A DNA stretch of 64,000 bases from Azorinus chamasolen (GCA_963576725.1 OY755240.1:60636633-60700632); one strand, 5' to 3'; positions 33,746 through 44,100 are shown, counted from the stretch's first letter. Numbers and translations: made by a program. The notes: generated by a model from the sequence alone, not told the origin.

Positions 33746-33837
33746 TACAGAATTTCCTCAGTTTCGGTAGAGCAGTGCTATCAAAGCAAGCTCAAACAAA
33801 CAAATAAATACTATATATAATGTAAGTCACGGCCAGT

Positions 33838-33950
33838 AAGTCATGTATTCTGTGTCCATTTGTTATTATAAAACTTAATCCATTTTATTTTCGTATTGTC
33901 ATTTTTTCTTACATGAATATTTATTATGTAAATAATTAATACTGGCACTC
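33838..33950 (-). mobile_element. PM-C end fragment
   Basis: TCTGTGTCCATTTGTTATTA, ATTGTCATTTTTTCTTACAT and GAATATTTAT are the family's subterminal half; the core is missing. Confidence 0.6.
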
Positions 33951-34279
33951 AATTAGTCTGTTTAGTTTGTTAATTCTTTCTAACGGCTTACAATATGACT
34001 GCCATCTGCTGCATACTGTTTTTGTTTTGTTACGAATTAGATGCCATGTAAAAAGCCAATACTGAAAACAAACTACTGAAGTTATTTTTTAAATAATTGC
34101 CCACTGTCAAAATCAATGCATGTCATTAAAGAATGCTTGCCGCGCGCACTAACCCTTATCATGCTAATGAAGCGTATGTCTGCTCGCTCTAATCTAGAAC
34201 ATATTACATACTTCCGATTCGTTTGTTTTAGAACCACTCTTAAGTGAAATTATATTGACTGGGCACAGTCATTACCAAA
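33951..34279. other. Unassigned stretch
   Basis: Nothing recognised; ends in TTAGAACCACTC at the PM-A copy. Confidence 0.4.
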
Positions 34280-34432
34280 AACAGGTGGTTGCTTAATGTA
34301 GGTCAAAAGTAATGCAGAAAGCTCCTATTGGAGCTTTCTGCATTGCTTTTGACCTGCATTAAGCTACCACCTGCCTCTACCGTCCAGAATTATACCTCTT
34401 TTAGGTGGTCGCATTAGAGGGTTTTTAACTGT
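34280..34432. mobile_element. PM-A2, left terminus missing
   Basis: Core with apex CTCCTATTGGAG and right end TAGAGGGTTTTTAACTG. First of three PM-A bodies in a row. Confidence 0.8.
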
Positions 34433-34444
34433 ATAGTTTTGTTT

Positions 34445-34543
34445 GGAGCTTTCTGCATTACTTTTGATCTGCATTAAGCTACCACCTGGATTACAGTCAA
34501 ATAAGTAGACCTCTTTTTTATGATCGCTTAAGACAGGTTCTAC
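34445..34543. mobile_element. PM-A3 right half
   Basis: Begins exactly at the apex (GGAGCTTTCTGCATTACTTT) and runs to CTTAAGACAGGTTCTACTG. Breaks at the apex again. Confidence 0.8.
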
Positions 34544-34557
34544 TGTACTAGCCAGTA

Positions 34558-34761
34558 CAGTAAAACCTCTCTAAACCGGAATTCTAGTAGAGAAGAATTT
34601 AGATACTTTTAGGCAGGTGGCTGCTTCATGCAGGGTGAAAGTCATGCAGAAAGCTCCTCGAGGAGCTTTCTGCATGACTTTCACCCTGCATGAAGCTGCC
34701 ACCTGTCTCCAAGACCGATATTTATACCAAATTTAACGTCCGGTTTAGAGGGGTTTTACTG
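34558..34761. mobile_element. PM-A1, complete
   Basis: TA flanks; apex CTCCTCGAGGAG; near-perfect arms. Confidence 0.92.
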
Positions 34762-35275
34762 TATACCAGTTACTTGGTGTCTCATCTGGATTCAAGGTGT
34801 TTGCAATCGGGATGATAAGGGTTCAGACAAATAAGACGGGATTGCTATGAGTAAATAATGCAGGTTACCTTCATCGAGCATTCGAAGCATGCGCTGTTTT
34901 TGTTTCCTCCAAGACTAATGAGGCGACGTGAACAACTTATGTAGGTAGCTGTGATTTATTGAATCACAAGAAAATACGAGCATTGCAATGCATACACGCT
35001 GAAATACTAGGCATCATTAATGACATATAACAATTCGATCCCTTCAAAAGGGTGTATGTGTATATACTTAAAAGTGTACATACCATTTTAAGGTAGCGAG
35101 GTGCCGTCGGCATGTGACGTCGGAAAATCGTATTTTGTACTATCAAAAGTCATTTTTCCTAAATCTAGTCTGTTGTGTGTATTAATTTGTTTGATTATCT
35201 TTCAAGAACATTGACAATCCAATTGAAACAACATTTAATATTCATTTAAAGGTGTGAGTTGTGTTTTTTAAACAG
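34762..35275. other. Mostly unassigned; PM-F trace at left
   Basis: 34767-34820 resembles a PM-F right half (CAGTTACTTGGTGTCTCATC, GGATTCAAGGTGTTTGC). From 34821 to 35275 nothing is recognised. Confidence 0.45.
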
Positions 35276-35510
35276 CGATTACAAAGTCATATTTCTTACT
35301 GAAGTTATCGCAATTGGCCAATGGGTAAACTGTTTGCATGTTCAGGGAACAATGACAATTTTGATTAAACCTATGCAATGCTGCTACGTTTCTTTTGATG
35401 TTAAACGACACAGCCAGATCTCAAAATACTGTGGCACTGAATCGTTAATGAGACAATGTTTGTTGATATGCCTAGATACACCTAAATGTACCGCAATGTT
35501 AAAGCTATAG
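35276..35510 (+). CDS. Candidate exon, unidentified
   Basis: Follows the acceptor-like GTGTTTTTTAAACAG. Reads DYKVIFLTEVIAIGQW before a possible donor GTAAAC at 35325, or stays open to TAG at 35508-35510, which is also the first base of PM-I. Joined to 28679-28712 it would read ...KCEYDYKVIFLTE. I recognise no family; small GTPases share the KVxFLxE pattern but the P-loop is absent. Confidence 0.15.
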
Positions 35511-35720
35511 TCTCTACTTGCAACGCGTTTTAAAAATCGCTGAAATTACATAGCTCATTTGTTTATATGCTTAAAAGAAGTATGTCGCTAAAACATTGAA
35601 GAAGACAAAACATGTTATATGTTTGATATCGAAGACCCGATGTTATTCGACAATGTAATATTATTTATTCGGGTTGTGTTTTAGTTTCGTAACTGTTCGA
35701 CATTTGCCGATAATAGTTTG

Positions 35721-36970
35721 TTTTCCTAAGACGTGGACTACTTCTACCCAAGGAACACTGGACCTATGATGGCCATGAACTCGATGTTGTGAATGATTTT
35801 AATTATCTTGGTACTGTTTTTAATTATACAGGTAATTTTACATTAAACCAAGAGCATTTGATTGGTAACGCGCTAAAAGCACTGAATACCTTATTGTATA
35901 ATTGTAAGAAGTTTGACTTGAAACCTAAGATACTGTGTCAATTATTTGATGCTTTTATTGGTTCTATTTTAGGATATGCATCCGAAATTTGGGGATTTAC
36001 CAAGTCCAAAGAAATCGAAAGAATACATTTACAATTTTGTAAACGATTATTACATGTAAAAACGAATACTTGCTCAGCGACTGTTTACGGCGAACTTGGT
36101 AGATTCCCATTATATATATCTCGTTATGTAAGATTAATTAAGTACTGGTGTAAGCTTAAATATTCTGAAATATTTTACTAAAAACAATGTATAGGATTAG
36201 TTTGGAGGATTGCAATAGGGGCTGTAAAAACTAGGTGACAAATGTTAAGAAGATTTTAAGTGATTATGGATTTTCGCATGTTTTAACGAAGAGAATTGTG
36301 TAGACCCTAAAATATTCCCAGAGGTGTTTAAAGGTAGAGTGATAGACACATTTAAACAAGAATGGGCTTGTACGCTGGATAGAAGTTCAGTACTTAATAA
36401 CTATAAGCATTATAAATATGTTGTTTGTTATGAGAATTATCTTAATATACTACCACTTAATTATAGGTTTTATTTTTGTCGGCCAAGCCTTTCGGTACAT
36501 CCTTTTCGTATACAGACTGGTCGATACGCAAGGCATAACATACCACGTGAGCAGCGATATTGTCATTGTTGTAGCCTTTTAGATTTAGAAGATGAATATC
36601 ATTTTGTATGTATATGCCCCAAATATATTGAGCTACGAAAACTATACTTGAAGAAATATTATTATGTAAGACCATCTACATGTATGTACAAGTTTATGAA
36701 ATTACTAAAATCTCAAAACAGAAAAGTATTGATAAAGTGTTCGAAATATATTAAAGAAGCTATGACTTTAAGAAACACAGTTTTAAATTCGCGGTAAATT
36801 TACTGTATTATTCATCCTCAGTATATTTGCTGATTATGCATTTATGTTTTTGTTTATATCTGCTATATTTAGATACTCTGTTCTGTACATATTCATGTGA
36901 TTACGATAAATGTATGCATTATATGTTAACAAGACGATGTACGTTTGTATAAGTCTTCAATAAAAAATCT
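35721..36970 (+). pseudogene. LINE (non-LTR retrotransposon) 3' relic
   Basis: Frame pieces read RRGLLLPKEHWTYDGHELDV, NDFNYLGTVFNYTGNF, YASEIWGF, IERIHLQFCKRLLHVKT and GELGRFPLYISRYVRLIKYW, then after a break GRVIDTFKQEW, RIQTGRYARHNIPREQRYC and DEYHFVCICPKY. This is the C-terminal region after the RT in CR1/L2-like elements, including the Cys-rich end. The nuclease and RT core are absent (5' truncation). Inactivating changes are a stop where Trp is expected (AACTAGGTG) and frame changes between 36180 and 36324. It ends with CAATAAAAAATCT. Confidence 0.85.
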
Positions 36971-37148
36971 GGGTCCATGCTTATAAAACTTTTAGTTGAG
37001 TCTGAGAACGTTCTCAAGCATTTGATTGGTCAGATTTGAGCCTTTGGCTCAAATCTGACCAATCAAAAGCTTGAGAACTCAAATCTGACCAATCAAAAGC
37101 CTGAGAACGAAACTCAGACTCAACTAAAAGCTTTATAAGCATTCACCC
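36971..37148. mobile_element. PM-H, near complete
   Basis: GGGTCCATGCTTATAAAACT with ACTCAACTAAAAGCTTTATA and GCATTCACCC at the other end. Inner arms TTTGATTGGTCAGATTTGAG; one arm is duplicated. It abuts the LINE 3' end. Confidence 0.8.
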
Positions 37149-37344
37149 TGTTCTGTTGTACAATAAAAAAAGGTATAAGTATCGAAGACAACGGCTTATT
37201 GACTTTTATTTTGTACCACCCATAGAGGCATTTTTTCGATATAAGTTCAAATTGACAATCTTCATAGTAATGATTGAACATAACAAATATCAAGTTTTAT
37301 TATATGTTAGTCAACATATGCGTGTATTGTAGGGACCATCACCT

Positions 37345-37573
37345 AACCTTTTCCTCCATGAATATTCATGTAAGAAGTAGTGACGTCATGAATATTAATT
37401 AGATTATTTTGTTATAATAACACATGGACACGTTAATTTTTGCCCATGGCAGACAATGTAGATTCATATCTATATTATACCATAAACAAACAGAGCAAAC
37501 CCTGATCAGACTGATCTGGGTCTACTATGCTTGCAAAGGCGTAGAAATGCGTATTTATGGAGTAAAGGATTAA
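37345..37573 (+). mobile_element. PM-C with shortened core
   Basis: CTAACCTTTTCCTCCATGAA, TGACGTCATGAATATTAA, core reduced to GATCAGACTGATCTGGGTCT, right GGAGTAAAGGATTAA. Confidence 0.87.
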
Positions 37574-37604
37574 CGTATCGTGGTATATCTTCCTATAAAT
37601 CAAG

Positions 37605-37745
37605 TATAAATCTGGATTTTAAGACATGTGGTAGCTTAATGCGGGATGAAAAATTTCATTCGTTACTTTCGTTTTGCATTAACCACGCACCTATAGCCTC
37701 ACATGTTTATTGATTATATGGTCGATATAGACAGGAACTCGTGTA
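37605..37745. mobile_element. PM-A, degenerate
   Basis: GTGGTAGCTTAATGCGGGAT with a collapsed apex (AAAAATTTCATTC) and right end GACAGGAACTCGTGTA. Confidence 0.6.
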
Positions 37746-37983
37746 TCCTAATTAATATATTGTAATGTCGATCCTAATTGGTTTCTGGCATTGATATATG
37801 AATACTTAAAATAAAAAAGAAGACACTGCGTACTACATGTACAATACCTAATACAATTAGATAATTTGAGATCACGTGGTGCCACGCTACAGAATGATAC
37901 AGAACGAAAGGTCTGTTTCTCATTAGTTATAGGAGGTATGGTGATACATTCTTTACGGACCATTGACTGCGCCAAAGTCTATA

Positions 37984-38188
37984 CAGTAAACACCTCTATG
38001 AACCGTGCGTTTAGTTAAGGAGGATTTATATCTTGTCAAGCTGTTTGCTGCTTAATACTGGGCGAAAATCATACAGAAAGCTCCTTTGGGAGCTTTCTGT
38101 ATGGCATTCACTCTATATTCAGCTGTTGCTTGTCTTAAAAACCGACATTGATATTAATTCGATTGTCCGGTTTAGAGAGTGCTTATTG
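37984..38188. mobile_element. PM-A1, diverged
   Basis: CAGTAAACACCTCTATGAAC; apex CTCCTTTGGGAG; right end GAGAGTGCTTATTG. Confidence 0.8.
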
Positions 38189-38283
38189 TACTCCAGTTTC
38201 ATATTTGTGTAGCGCCACATATAGGATGTACATGCGCTCCATGTTCAATAGACATACTGTATAACCTAATTATAGCTACCTTT

Positions 38284-38328
38284 TAACCCATTCCCTCCTA
38301 GACTACTTTCAGACCCAAACATATTTGT
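38284..38328 (+). mobile_element. PM-D left end
   Basis: TTAACCCATTCCCTCCTAGA then CAGACCCAAAC; the rest is gone. Confidence 0.6.
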
Positions 38329-38331
38329 CAG

Positions 38332-38587
38332 TTAACCATTACCCTATTCAGTATCCATGCCAGAAGTAATGACAACATGAATTAGCTCAATTTATCTATT
38401 CGCTCAATGTTTAAATGTTAGATTTTCAAGGGAACGTTTGCTTTGACAGAACTGTAGAATCAGAACAATATCATGGCAAATGCAATAGAACAGACCCTGA
38501 TCAGACGGCTCCTAAAGAAACCGTCTGGTCTGGGTCTACCCTGTTTGCAAGTAGGTTAATACCCTTTTATATGAAGGAAAGAGTTAA
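38332..38587 (+). mobile_element. PM-C, complete
   Basis: TTAACCATTACCC start; core GCAGACC-type arm with apex CTCCTAAAGAAA; right GGAAAGAGTTAA. Confidence 0.85.
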
Positions 38588-39087
38588 CTCTCTATTTTCT
38601 GACTGAAATAGGCTGTGGTTGGAATTTTAAATGATTTTGTTTTAATTTCAGTACATTGTTTACAACAGATTTCATGTTACATTATTTTTACTAAGATTTT
38701 TATAACTTTCAGTAACTTGTGATAATTGTGCCAATTTAGATAGCTTATTTCATATTGTTTATATAATTCAAGTAATTTAGAGAGCAATTACAACACTGTG
38801 ATAATTTTCTTATTTTTCCATTAAAGCAATTTATTTAATTTTCTTCATAATTCACGCCTCTCTAAGTCAGACCATCAATAACAAGGTCCACAATGGAACT
38901 AAGAGATGTACTTTCTCTTTTTTGTGTCTTCATCATCCTTGATATTGATGATGTGATTGACATGGTTCATAACACGTCGCATATTACACTATCATTATCC
39001 TTTTTTATATTGTTATAATATTTAAATATGTATGTGTTGTTAACTATTGTCTTGTTGTTCAATATTGAAAGAAAGCTATCTACCTAT
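38588..39087. other. Very AT-rich unassigned stretch
   Basis: Runs of TTTATAT and ATAATTTTC. A 42-codon frame from ATG at 38893 (MELRDVLSLFCVFIIL) has no supporting context. Confidence 0.45.
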
Positions 39088-39240
39088 CTTTGAATCTAAT
39101 CTACTGAAAAGGAGCATTTACTAAAAATGGAAAATATAGAAATTATCAAATATATAGTTTTGAAATCATTATGATATATAGAGCATTTGCTCCTGTTGAG
39201 CAAATGCGCTATTTATCACAATGGTTTAAAAATGAATGAC
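39088..39240 (+). mobile_element. PM-D, termini lost
   Basis: TCTACTGAAAAGGAGCATTT and core with apex CTCCTGTTGAG. Confidence 0.75.
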
Positions 39241-39250
39241 CATGCTTCTC

Positions 39251-39475
39251 TCTAACCATTCGCCTTGTGCGTATTCAAGTTAGAAAATAATGCCACTGTG
39301 ATTGTTAATTAGCTGTAATGTTATAATTGCATATGAACACATGCGTTCTGGGTCATGGCAGAAACTGTCGAATAAATCTATATTTATTCATAAGCAAAAA
39401 AGGTAGATACTTATTTGCCTGGTCTTGGTCTTCTTTGTTTGTAAACATGTAAAATGTCTCTATCAAGTTTAAGCG
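39251..39475 (+). mobile_element. PM-C, degenerate
   Basis: CTCTAACCATTCGCC, AGAAAATAATGCCACTGTGA, GGTCATGGCAGAAACTGTCG; core collapsed to GCAAAAAAGGTAGATAC. Confidence 0.65.
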
Positions 39476-39845
39476 TTAAAGCAGATGACAAAAATGCATA
39501 AACGAAAACTTTGCAGAACACATCGGTATAATTTTTGCACTGATTTAATCAATCACATGCCTTAAAGACCAAAGGAATATTCTTCTGTGGAACAAGTTCT
39601 GCTCTGAAGTTACATAGTGTTTGCTTTAAAGCTAAATGATCTTTACATAATTAAGACTTTATTGAGATAAATTGCTTTCCATTCTTTTGTTTGTGGTTAT
39701 GGCAGCTGTCTATAAACATTTATGTTTACGGATGTCATGATTAATAAGCCGTGTAACAAACAAGCGACTAGTGCCAACAGTGGTGCCACTTGTATGTCGT
39801 TTTAGTAGCACATGCGGATGTTTTCCTTTCTACAAGAAGGATAAT
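39476..39845. other. Unassigned stretch containing the source of an inverted copy
   Basis: No family recognised. 39822-39845 (TTTCCTTTCTACAAGAAGGA) is the source of the inverted copy found at 40144-40195. Confidence 0.5.
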
Positions 39846-40018
39846 ACAGTAAAAACCTCTCTAAACCGGACGTTAAATTTGTAATAAATATCGGTCTTTA
39901 AGACAGGTGGCAGCTTAATCCTCTAGGAGTTTTCTGCATGATTTTCACCCTGCATTAATTATCTACCTGCCTAAAAGAATCTTCTCTACTAGAATTTCAG
40001 TTTAGAGAGGTGTTAGTG
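39846..40018. mobile_element. PM-A1, one arm deleted
   Basis: CAGTAAAAACCTCTCTAAAC; GGCAGCTTAAT jumps to CCTCTAGGAGTTTTCTGCAT, so the left arm of the hairpin is missing. Confidence 0.82.
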
Positions 40019-40080
40019 TAGGCTAGTAACCCACCTGTCTTTTCTATACTTATTTTGTGGTTTTAACAAGGAAATATTGA

Positions 40081-40275
40081 CGACTCATATTGACGACTTT
40101 TGACGACTCTGTAAAAGTCACTTTGTGAAACCATTGTGATAAATAATCTTTGAGAGGTTTTTACTGTATTATCCTTCTGGTAGAAAGGAAATGTGTCACA
40201 ATGGTTTCAAACTACAAAATTCCAATATATTTTCTGTAGTTAATGCTCCTTTTCGATAGATTTATTCAAAGCGTT
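40081..40275 (-). mobile_element. PM-D with apex replaced by an inverted copy of upstream sequence
   Basis: AAACCATTGTGATAAAT is followed by 50 bp (TTGAGAGGTTTTTACTGTAT then TATCCTTCTGGTAGAAAGGA) that is the complement of 39822-39862, then GTCACAATGGTTTC. The rest is ordinary PM-D. Confidence 0.85.
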
Positions 40276-40639
40276 TAGTGAAATCGAGCACTTTATCGCC
40301 AACTATATCGTTTCCGAGTAAATAAAAAACACGGTTTTCTGAAGGTATTTGCCTCTCGTACTCGCTAAAATGGAGACATGGGATATTTGGTACCAGCGTG
40401 TAGATAAAACATTTTTCTTTCTATATAATCTTTGTTTTGTGGGAAAATTCCCCTCCGGTCGAAAATAATTGCAGTTGAAGCGGAGCACCAGTGGATCGGA
40501 TGGCCCGAGAGTTATTTGCCCTTCTCTTAAACCGCCCCAGGCTTTATTTTTTCGGCCCCAGATGTTACAAAACGTCAATTTAGGGACATTTTAACTTAAT
40601 TTAGACATATTTCATGATCCCAACGCCTGTGGTTATATC
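40276..40639. other. Unassigned stretch
   Basis: Locally GC-richer (GTTATTTGCCCTTCTC, CGCCCCAGGC). A 91-codon minus-strand frame at 40303-40578 has no recognised similarity. Confidence 0.45.
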
Positions 40640-40848
40640 GCTCTTTCGTTGTCATAGGCGAAACCGAGATGATCATTGTAAACAGTTTGGATCCACGTGA
40701 GACGCCGAGTAAGTCCGTGTCTCATTAGGATCGAAACAGTGTTATACACTGATTGTATGTTTAAAAGAAATTGAAGACAGGTCCAGTTTGAAACCTGAAG
40801 CAGGCGATGATCTATGCAGATGGAATTTACTGGCGGCGAAAGGGTTAA
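40640..40848. mobile_element. PM-F
   Basis: AACAGTTTGGATCCACGTGA core; CCGAGTAAGTCCG apex; right end GGCGGCGAAAGGGTTAA. Confidence 0.85.
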
Positions 40849-40949
40849 GGAAATAGCCATTTCCATTTTGAGATCATCCATAAGTTGGCCATTCAAATGT
40901 AATATTAATTTTAAAGACGCAGAGAATATAAATTACACTAGAACCTGCT

Positions 40950-41177
40950 TTAACCCATTACCTCATAGGCTATTTTTAGATAAACCTCTTTGAATAAATC
41001 TACCGAAAAGGAGCATTAACTAGAGAAAAGGAAACTTTTAGAATTTTGTAGATTGAAACCATTGTGATAAATAGAGCATTTGCTCCTATAGGAGCAAATG
41101 CTCTATTTATCACAATGGTTTCACAAAGTGACTTTTACAGAGTCGTCAAAAGTCGTCAATATGAGGGAATGGGTTAA
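40950..41177 (+). mobile_element. PM-D, complete
   Basis: TTAA on both sides; apex CTCCTATAGGAG; perfect arms. Confidence 0.93.
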
Positions 41178-41221
41178 GTAGATATCAAAAAGAGCTCTAA
41201 GTATAGGTCTGTTGGGCAGGT

Positions 41222-41357
41222 GCAAATGCTCTATTTATTACAATGGTTTCAAAACTAAACAATTCTAAAAGTCTCCATTTCTATAGTTTATGCTCCTTTT
41301 CGGTAGTTTAATTAAAAGAGGATGGGTCTAAAAATAGTCTAGGAAGGAATGGGTTAA
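41222..41357 (-). mobile_element. PM-D right half
   Basis: Begins at CAAATGCTCTATTTATTACA, just past the apex, and runs to GGAATGGGTTAA. Confidence 0.8.
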
Positions 41358-41368
41358 GACAGGTTGAG

Positions 41369-41812
41369 TAAGTAAAACCGTTCTATTGCGACGAGCAAAA
41401 CGAGGTATTCTTTTGGGTCGTAGAGACATGTAGTAGTTTAATGCTGAACGAAAATTGCGCAGAGAAGTCCTTTCCTCCAGCATTAAGGAACCACATCCTT
41501 CTAATGACACGCATGTCTATTCATTAACCCTTTCCCTTATATAAAAGCATTTTCACCTTTTCACGCATTTGCAAACAGAGTAGACCCAGATCAGACGGCT
41601 CCTATAGAAGCTGTCTGATCAGGGTATACTCTGTTTGCTTATGGAATTTAATAGATGTTTCTTTACTTTCTAAAATGGCAACAATGTTCCACCTTCCATA
41701 TTTCATTAAAACGCTGTTGTCCATGAATATTCAGTAGGTAATGAAATTGGGAATAACCACAGAACAGGGAAAGTGTTAAGTGTTAAGTGGTCGCTTTGGA
41801 TAGATTCTACTG
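41369..41812. mobile_element. PM-A2 split by PM-C
   Basis: GTAAAACCGTTCTATTGCGA start; core with eroded apex (GAAGTCCTTTCC); GTCTATTCA, then PM-C, then GTGGTCGCTTTGGATAGATT and CTACTG. TTAAG-TG is duplicated at the right junction. Confidence 0.78.
41524..41779 (-). mobile_element. PM-C (C2) inside PM-A2
   Basis: TTAACCCTTTCCCTTATATA; apex CTCCTATAGAAG; right end GGGAAAGTGTTAA. Confidence 0.88.
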
Positions 41813-42005
41813 TATACAATGTATATTAAAAAAGAAACACACCGCATTTCAGACAGTCTCTCTTCTCAGTGTGATACGTTTAGCTATGTTGGTGCTAATT
41901 GTCTGAATGCCATTCGCAATACAACTTTGTTAAACATTTCGGTAATGCATGTATAAAGATTTGAGACCAATAAACGCAATTTTCAAATGAGTAAATTGAA
42001 GACAT

Positions 42006-42142
42006 AAACCTATATGTTAAAACAAACATAAACCTATATGTTAAAACAAACACTGAAATAGTTCCAGATCAGACGTTGCCCTGAAAAAAACTCGCTAATT
42101 AATATTTATGATGTCATTATTTCTACATGAATATTCATCAAG
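42006..42142. repeat. 24-bp direct duplication followed by a PM-C end fragment
   Basis: ATAAACCTATATGTTAAAAC plus AAAC occurs twice (42006-42053). 42092-42142 is a PM-C minus end (TTATGATGTCATTATTTCTA). Confidence 0.75.
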
Positions 42143-42196
42143 CAATGCATTAAGCAACATTGTACACGACTACGTTTCGCATCCAACAAACATTAT

Positions 42197-42451
42197 AATG
42201 GTTGACGTTGGCAGGAGTGGCCGCCAATGTTGCAAAAATGCACCACGACAAATAGTGCAGTCCCAGACCAGACGCCGCCTTGAAAAGGCGGCGTCTGATC
42301 AGTGAATTCACTTTTTGTCTCAAACTCTATTTCTATATCTGTGTTTTTTGTTCCTTTGAATTTTGCATTTATTTATCTTATTTCCTTATTTTACCGAATG
42401 ATTGATCAAAATTGTAGACGACAATTAGACATTTGGCGCCGAATGTTTTAA
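42197..42451 (+). mobile_element. PM-E
   Basis: GTTGACGTTGGCAGG start; core GTCCCAGACCAGACGCCG with apex GCCTTGAAAAGGC; right end GGCGCCGAATGTTTTAA. Confidence 0.85.
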
Positions 42452-42638
42452 TGAGATTTGACAGAGGGTTATTTAGAGGCTGACGATTTATCTTCTAATA
42501 TTTTCTTATCAAGACGGGATTTTCAAAACTGTATTTTCACTGTGGTGTGATTTTGCAGGGGATTTGTATCTTTAGATGGGTAATAATCTCACATAACCTT
42601 TCAGTTATATCATAATTCTGTACATCCGAAGTTTATTT

Positions 42639-42763
42639 TTAACATTTTCGCTGCCGAGGGCGAATCTGATCTTTGCAGACAGTTTGGATCCTGATGAGAC
42701 GCAGAGTAACATGCAGCCTCATCTGGACCCATACCGTTGTTACTGTGGACATTAAAAAATTAA
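42639..42763. mobile_element. PM-F, short
   Basis: TTAACATTTTCGCTGCCGAG; core GGATCCTGATGAGACGCAGA; apex AGTAACATGCAGC. Confidence 0.75.
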
Positions 42764-42976
42764 CCCTTAGTCTGCGAAGTGCGATCTGACTGGTATTTGC
42801 AAACAGCTTGGATCCAGATGAGACGCCGAGTAACTCAGCGTTTCATCAGGATCCAAGTTGTTTGACAATAGGTAAATAGTTTCGCAAATGTTCTATCGAA
42901 TCGAAAGTAGGTAAAAATGTAGTAAATCATAGTTTTAGCAAACATAATTTTTTCTTCTTCAGCAGGCTAAGGGTTT
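42760..42976. mobile_element. PM-F, shares TTAA with the previous copy
   Basis: TTAACCCTTAGTCTGCGAAG; GGATCCAGATGAGACGCCGA; CCGAGTAACTCAG apex; end GGCTAAGGGTTTA. Confidence 0.87.
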
Positions 42977-43492
42977 ACGTGGAAAATAATATTGCATACG
43001 ACTAAACTAGGTATAGCTTAAGAGACAGATACGCTGTTGTGCAACGCACGTTTGATCTTGAACATGTCGGACAAATTTACTTCAGTAGTGCATGCCATCA
43101 ACGTCCGCTTTCATGGAACATTTTTCTTCCATTTCTTTATATGACTATGATTAGAGATCATACCGCTTTAATTCTAATAAGACGTCAAGTTATCCAGTAT
43201 CTCTTATTCGAAACTTGATAACTCGAAACTTTTAAACTGATTAACAAGAGTTTCACTTATTCGCCAATAGGACAAATCTTAACCAGATAAGCTCAGTTAT
43301 GTCAGTTTATCTTTATTGAGATGGATGTTCCATCAAGCAATCCTGCAAAAATCATGCATATCTTTGTCATTTGTTTTCATTACGAACCCTGTTCTTCGTG
43401 AAAGCGAATGTGATCCACCAGATGACACACTCTACATCCAGGCACAGTCAATAAAAGCCTTCCTTCCACTGAGAGTGGCGTCCACTATAATA
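42977..43492. other. Unassigned stretch
   Basis: A PM-B-like trace (ATCCAGTATCTC, GATAACTCGAAACTTT) at 43193-43231; otherwise nothing recognised. Confidence 0.4.
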
Positions 43493-43697
43493 CAGTAATG
43501 TCCGGCTAATGCGACCACTTAAAATAGGTATAATTATGAATGCTAGATGCAGGTGGTAGCTTAATGCAGGACAAAAGTAATGCAGAAAGCTCCTAGAGGA
43601 GCTTTCTGCATTACTTTTGCCCTGTATTAAGCAACCACCTGCTTATAAAAACACCCATGTTTATCCATTAAGTGGTCGCTTTAGAGGGGTTCTACTA
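43493..43697. mobile_element. PM-A2, complete
   Basis: CAGTAATGTCCGGCTAATGC; apex CTCCTAGAGGAG; right end GGGGTTCTACTATA. Confidence 0.88.
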
Positions 43698-43884
43698 TAC
43701 TTATCCTATTTGAATATGCATGTTGCTTCAATATCTACCTGCTTTAGTATGTCTTCCGCTGGAATGTGCCCCTTCTGCTTTGATAGTGCATTCTGGTTTA
43801 ACCATTTGGTGCCAGCATTGTCGTCTGCTGGGCATAGTTTCGTTTATTTTTAGTGTAAGTGTGTGCACTTCTTCCACTTTCTTT

Positions 43885-43997
43885 ATAAAACAGTAAACAG
43901 AGTGTCAAACAGTTGGGATCCTGATGAGACGCCGAGTTACTCCAAACTGTTTGCATGTGATATCATAAACCCGTCATTGTGGCACGGAAGGGGGTTA
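43885..43997. mobile_element. PM-F, half apex
   Basis: AACAGTTGGGATCCTGATGA then CGCCGAGTTACTCCAAACTG: one inner arm deleted at the apex. Ends GGAAGGGGGTTAA. Confidence 0.75.
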
Positions 43998-44100
43998 AAT
44001 TAACCAATTGCCAGTTGAATATTAATGTAAAAATGTTGATATCATGAATATTTATTATCCGCATTTTTATGGCATAAGTACACTGAAACCTTTTGGTATT
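43998..44100 (+). mobile_element. PM-C left fragment
   Basis: TTAACCAATTGCCAGTTGAA, GATATCATGAATATTTATTA; core absent. Confidence 0.5.

Larger units (their letters stand above)
35506..37337. mobile_element. PM-I split by a LINE relic and PM-H
   Basis: Left part 35506-35720 (TATAGTCTCTACTTGCAACG to TTTGCCGATAATAGTTTGTT); right part resumes at 37149 (TGTTCTGTTGTACAATAAAA) and ends ATTGTAGGGACC. Aligned to 24143-24627, the break is in a TTTGTTGTGG-type segment. Confidence 0.8.
40936..41366. mobile_element. PM-A3 carrying two PM-D insertions, one per terminus
   Basis: CACTAGAACCTGC, then PM-D, then interior (GATATCAAAAAGAGCTCTAA to GGGCAGGTG), then half a PM-D, then GACAGGTTG, the right terminus. 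The A3 core has been lost with the missing half of the second PM-D. Confidence 0.75.

Noticed and set aside
40303..40578. 91-codon minus-strand ORF as gene
   Set aside because: No recognised domain, no splice or promoter context, not long enough to exclude chance; left as unassigned.
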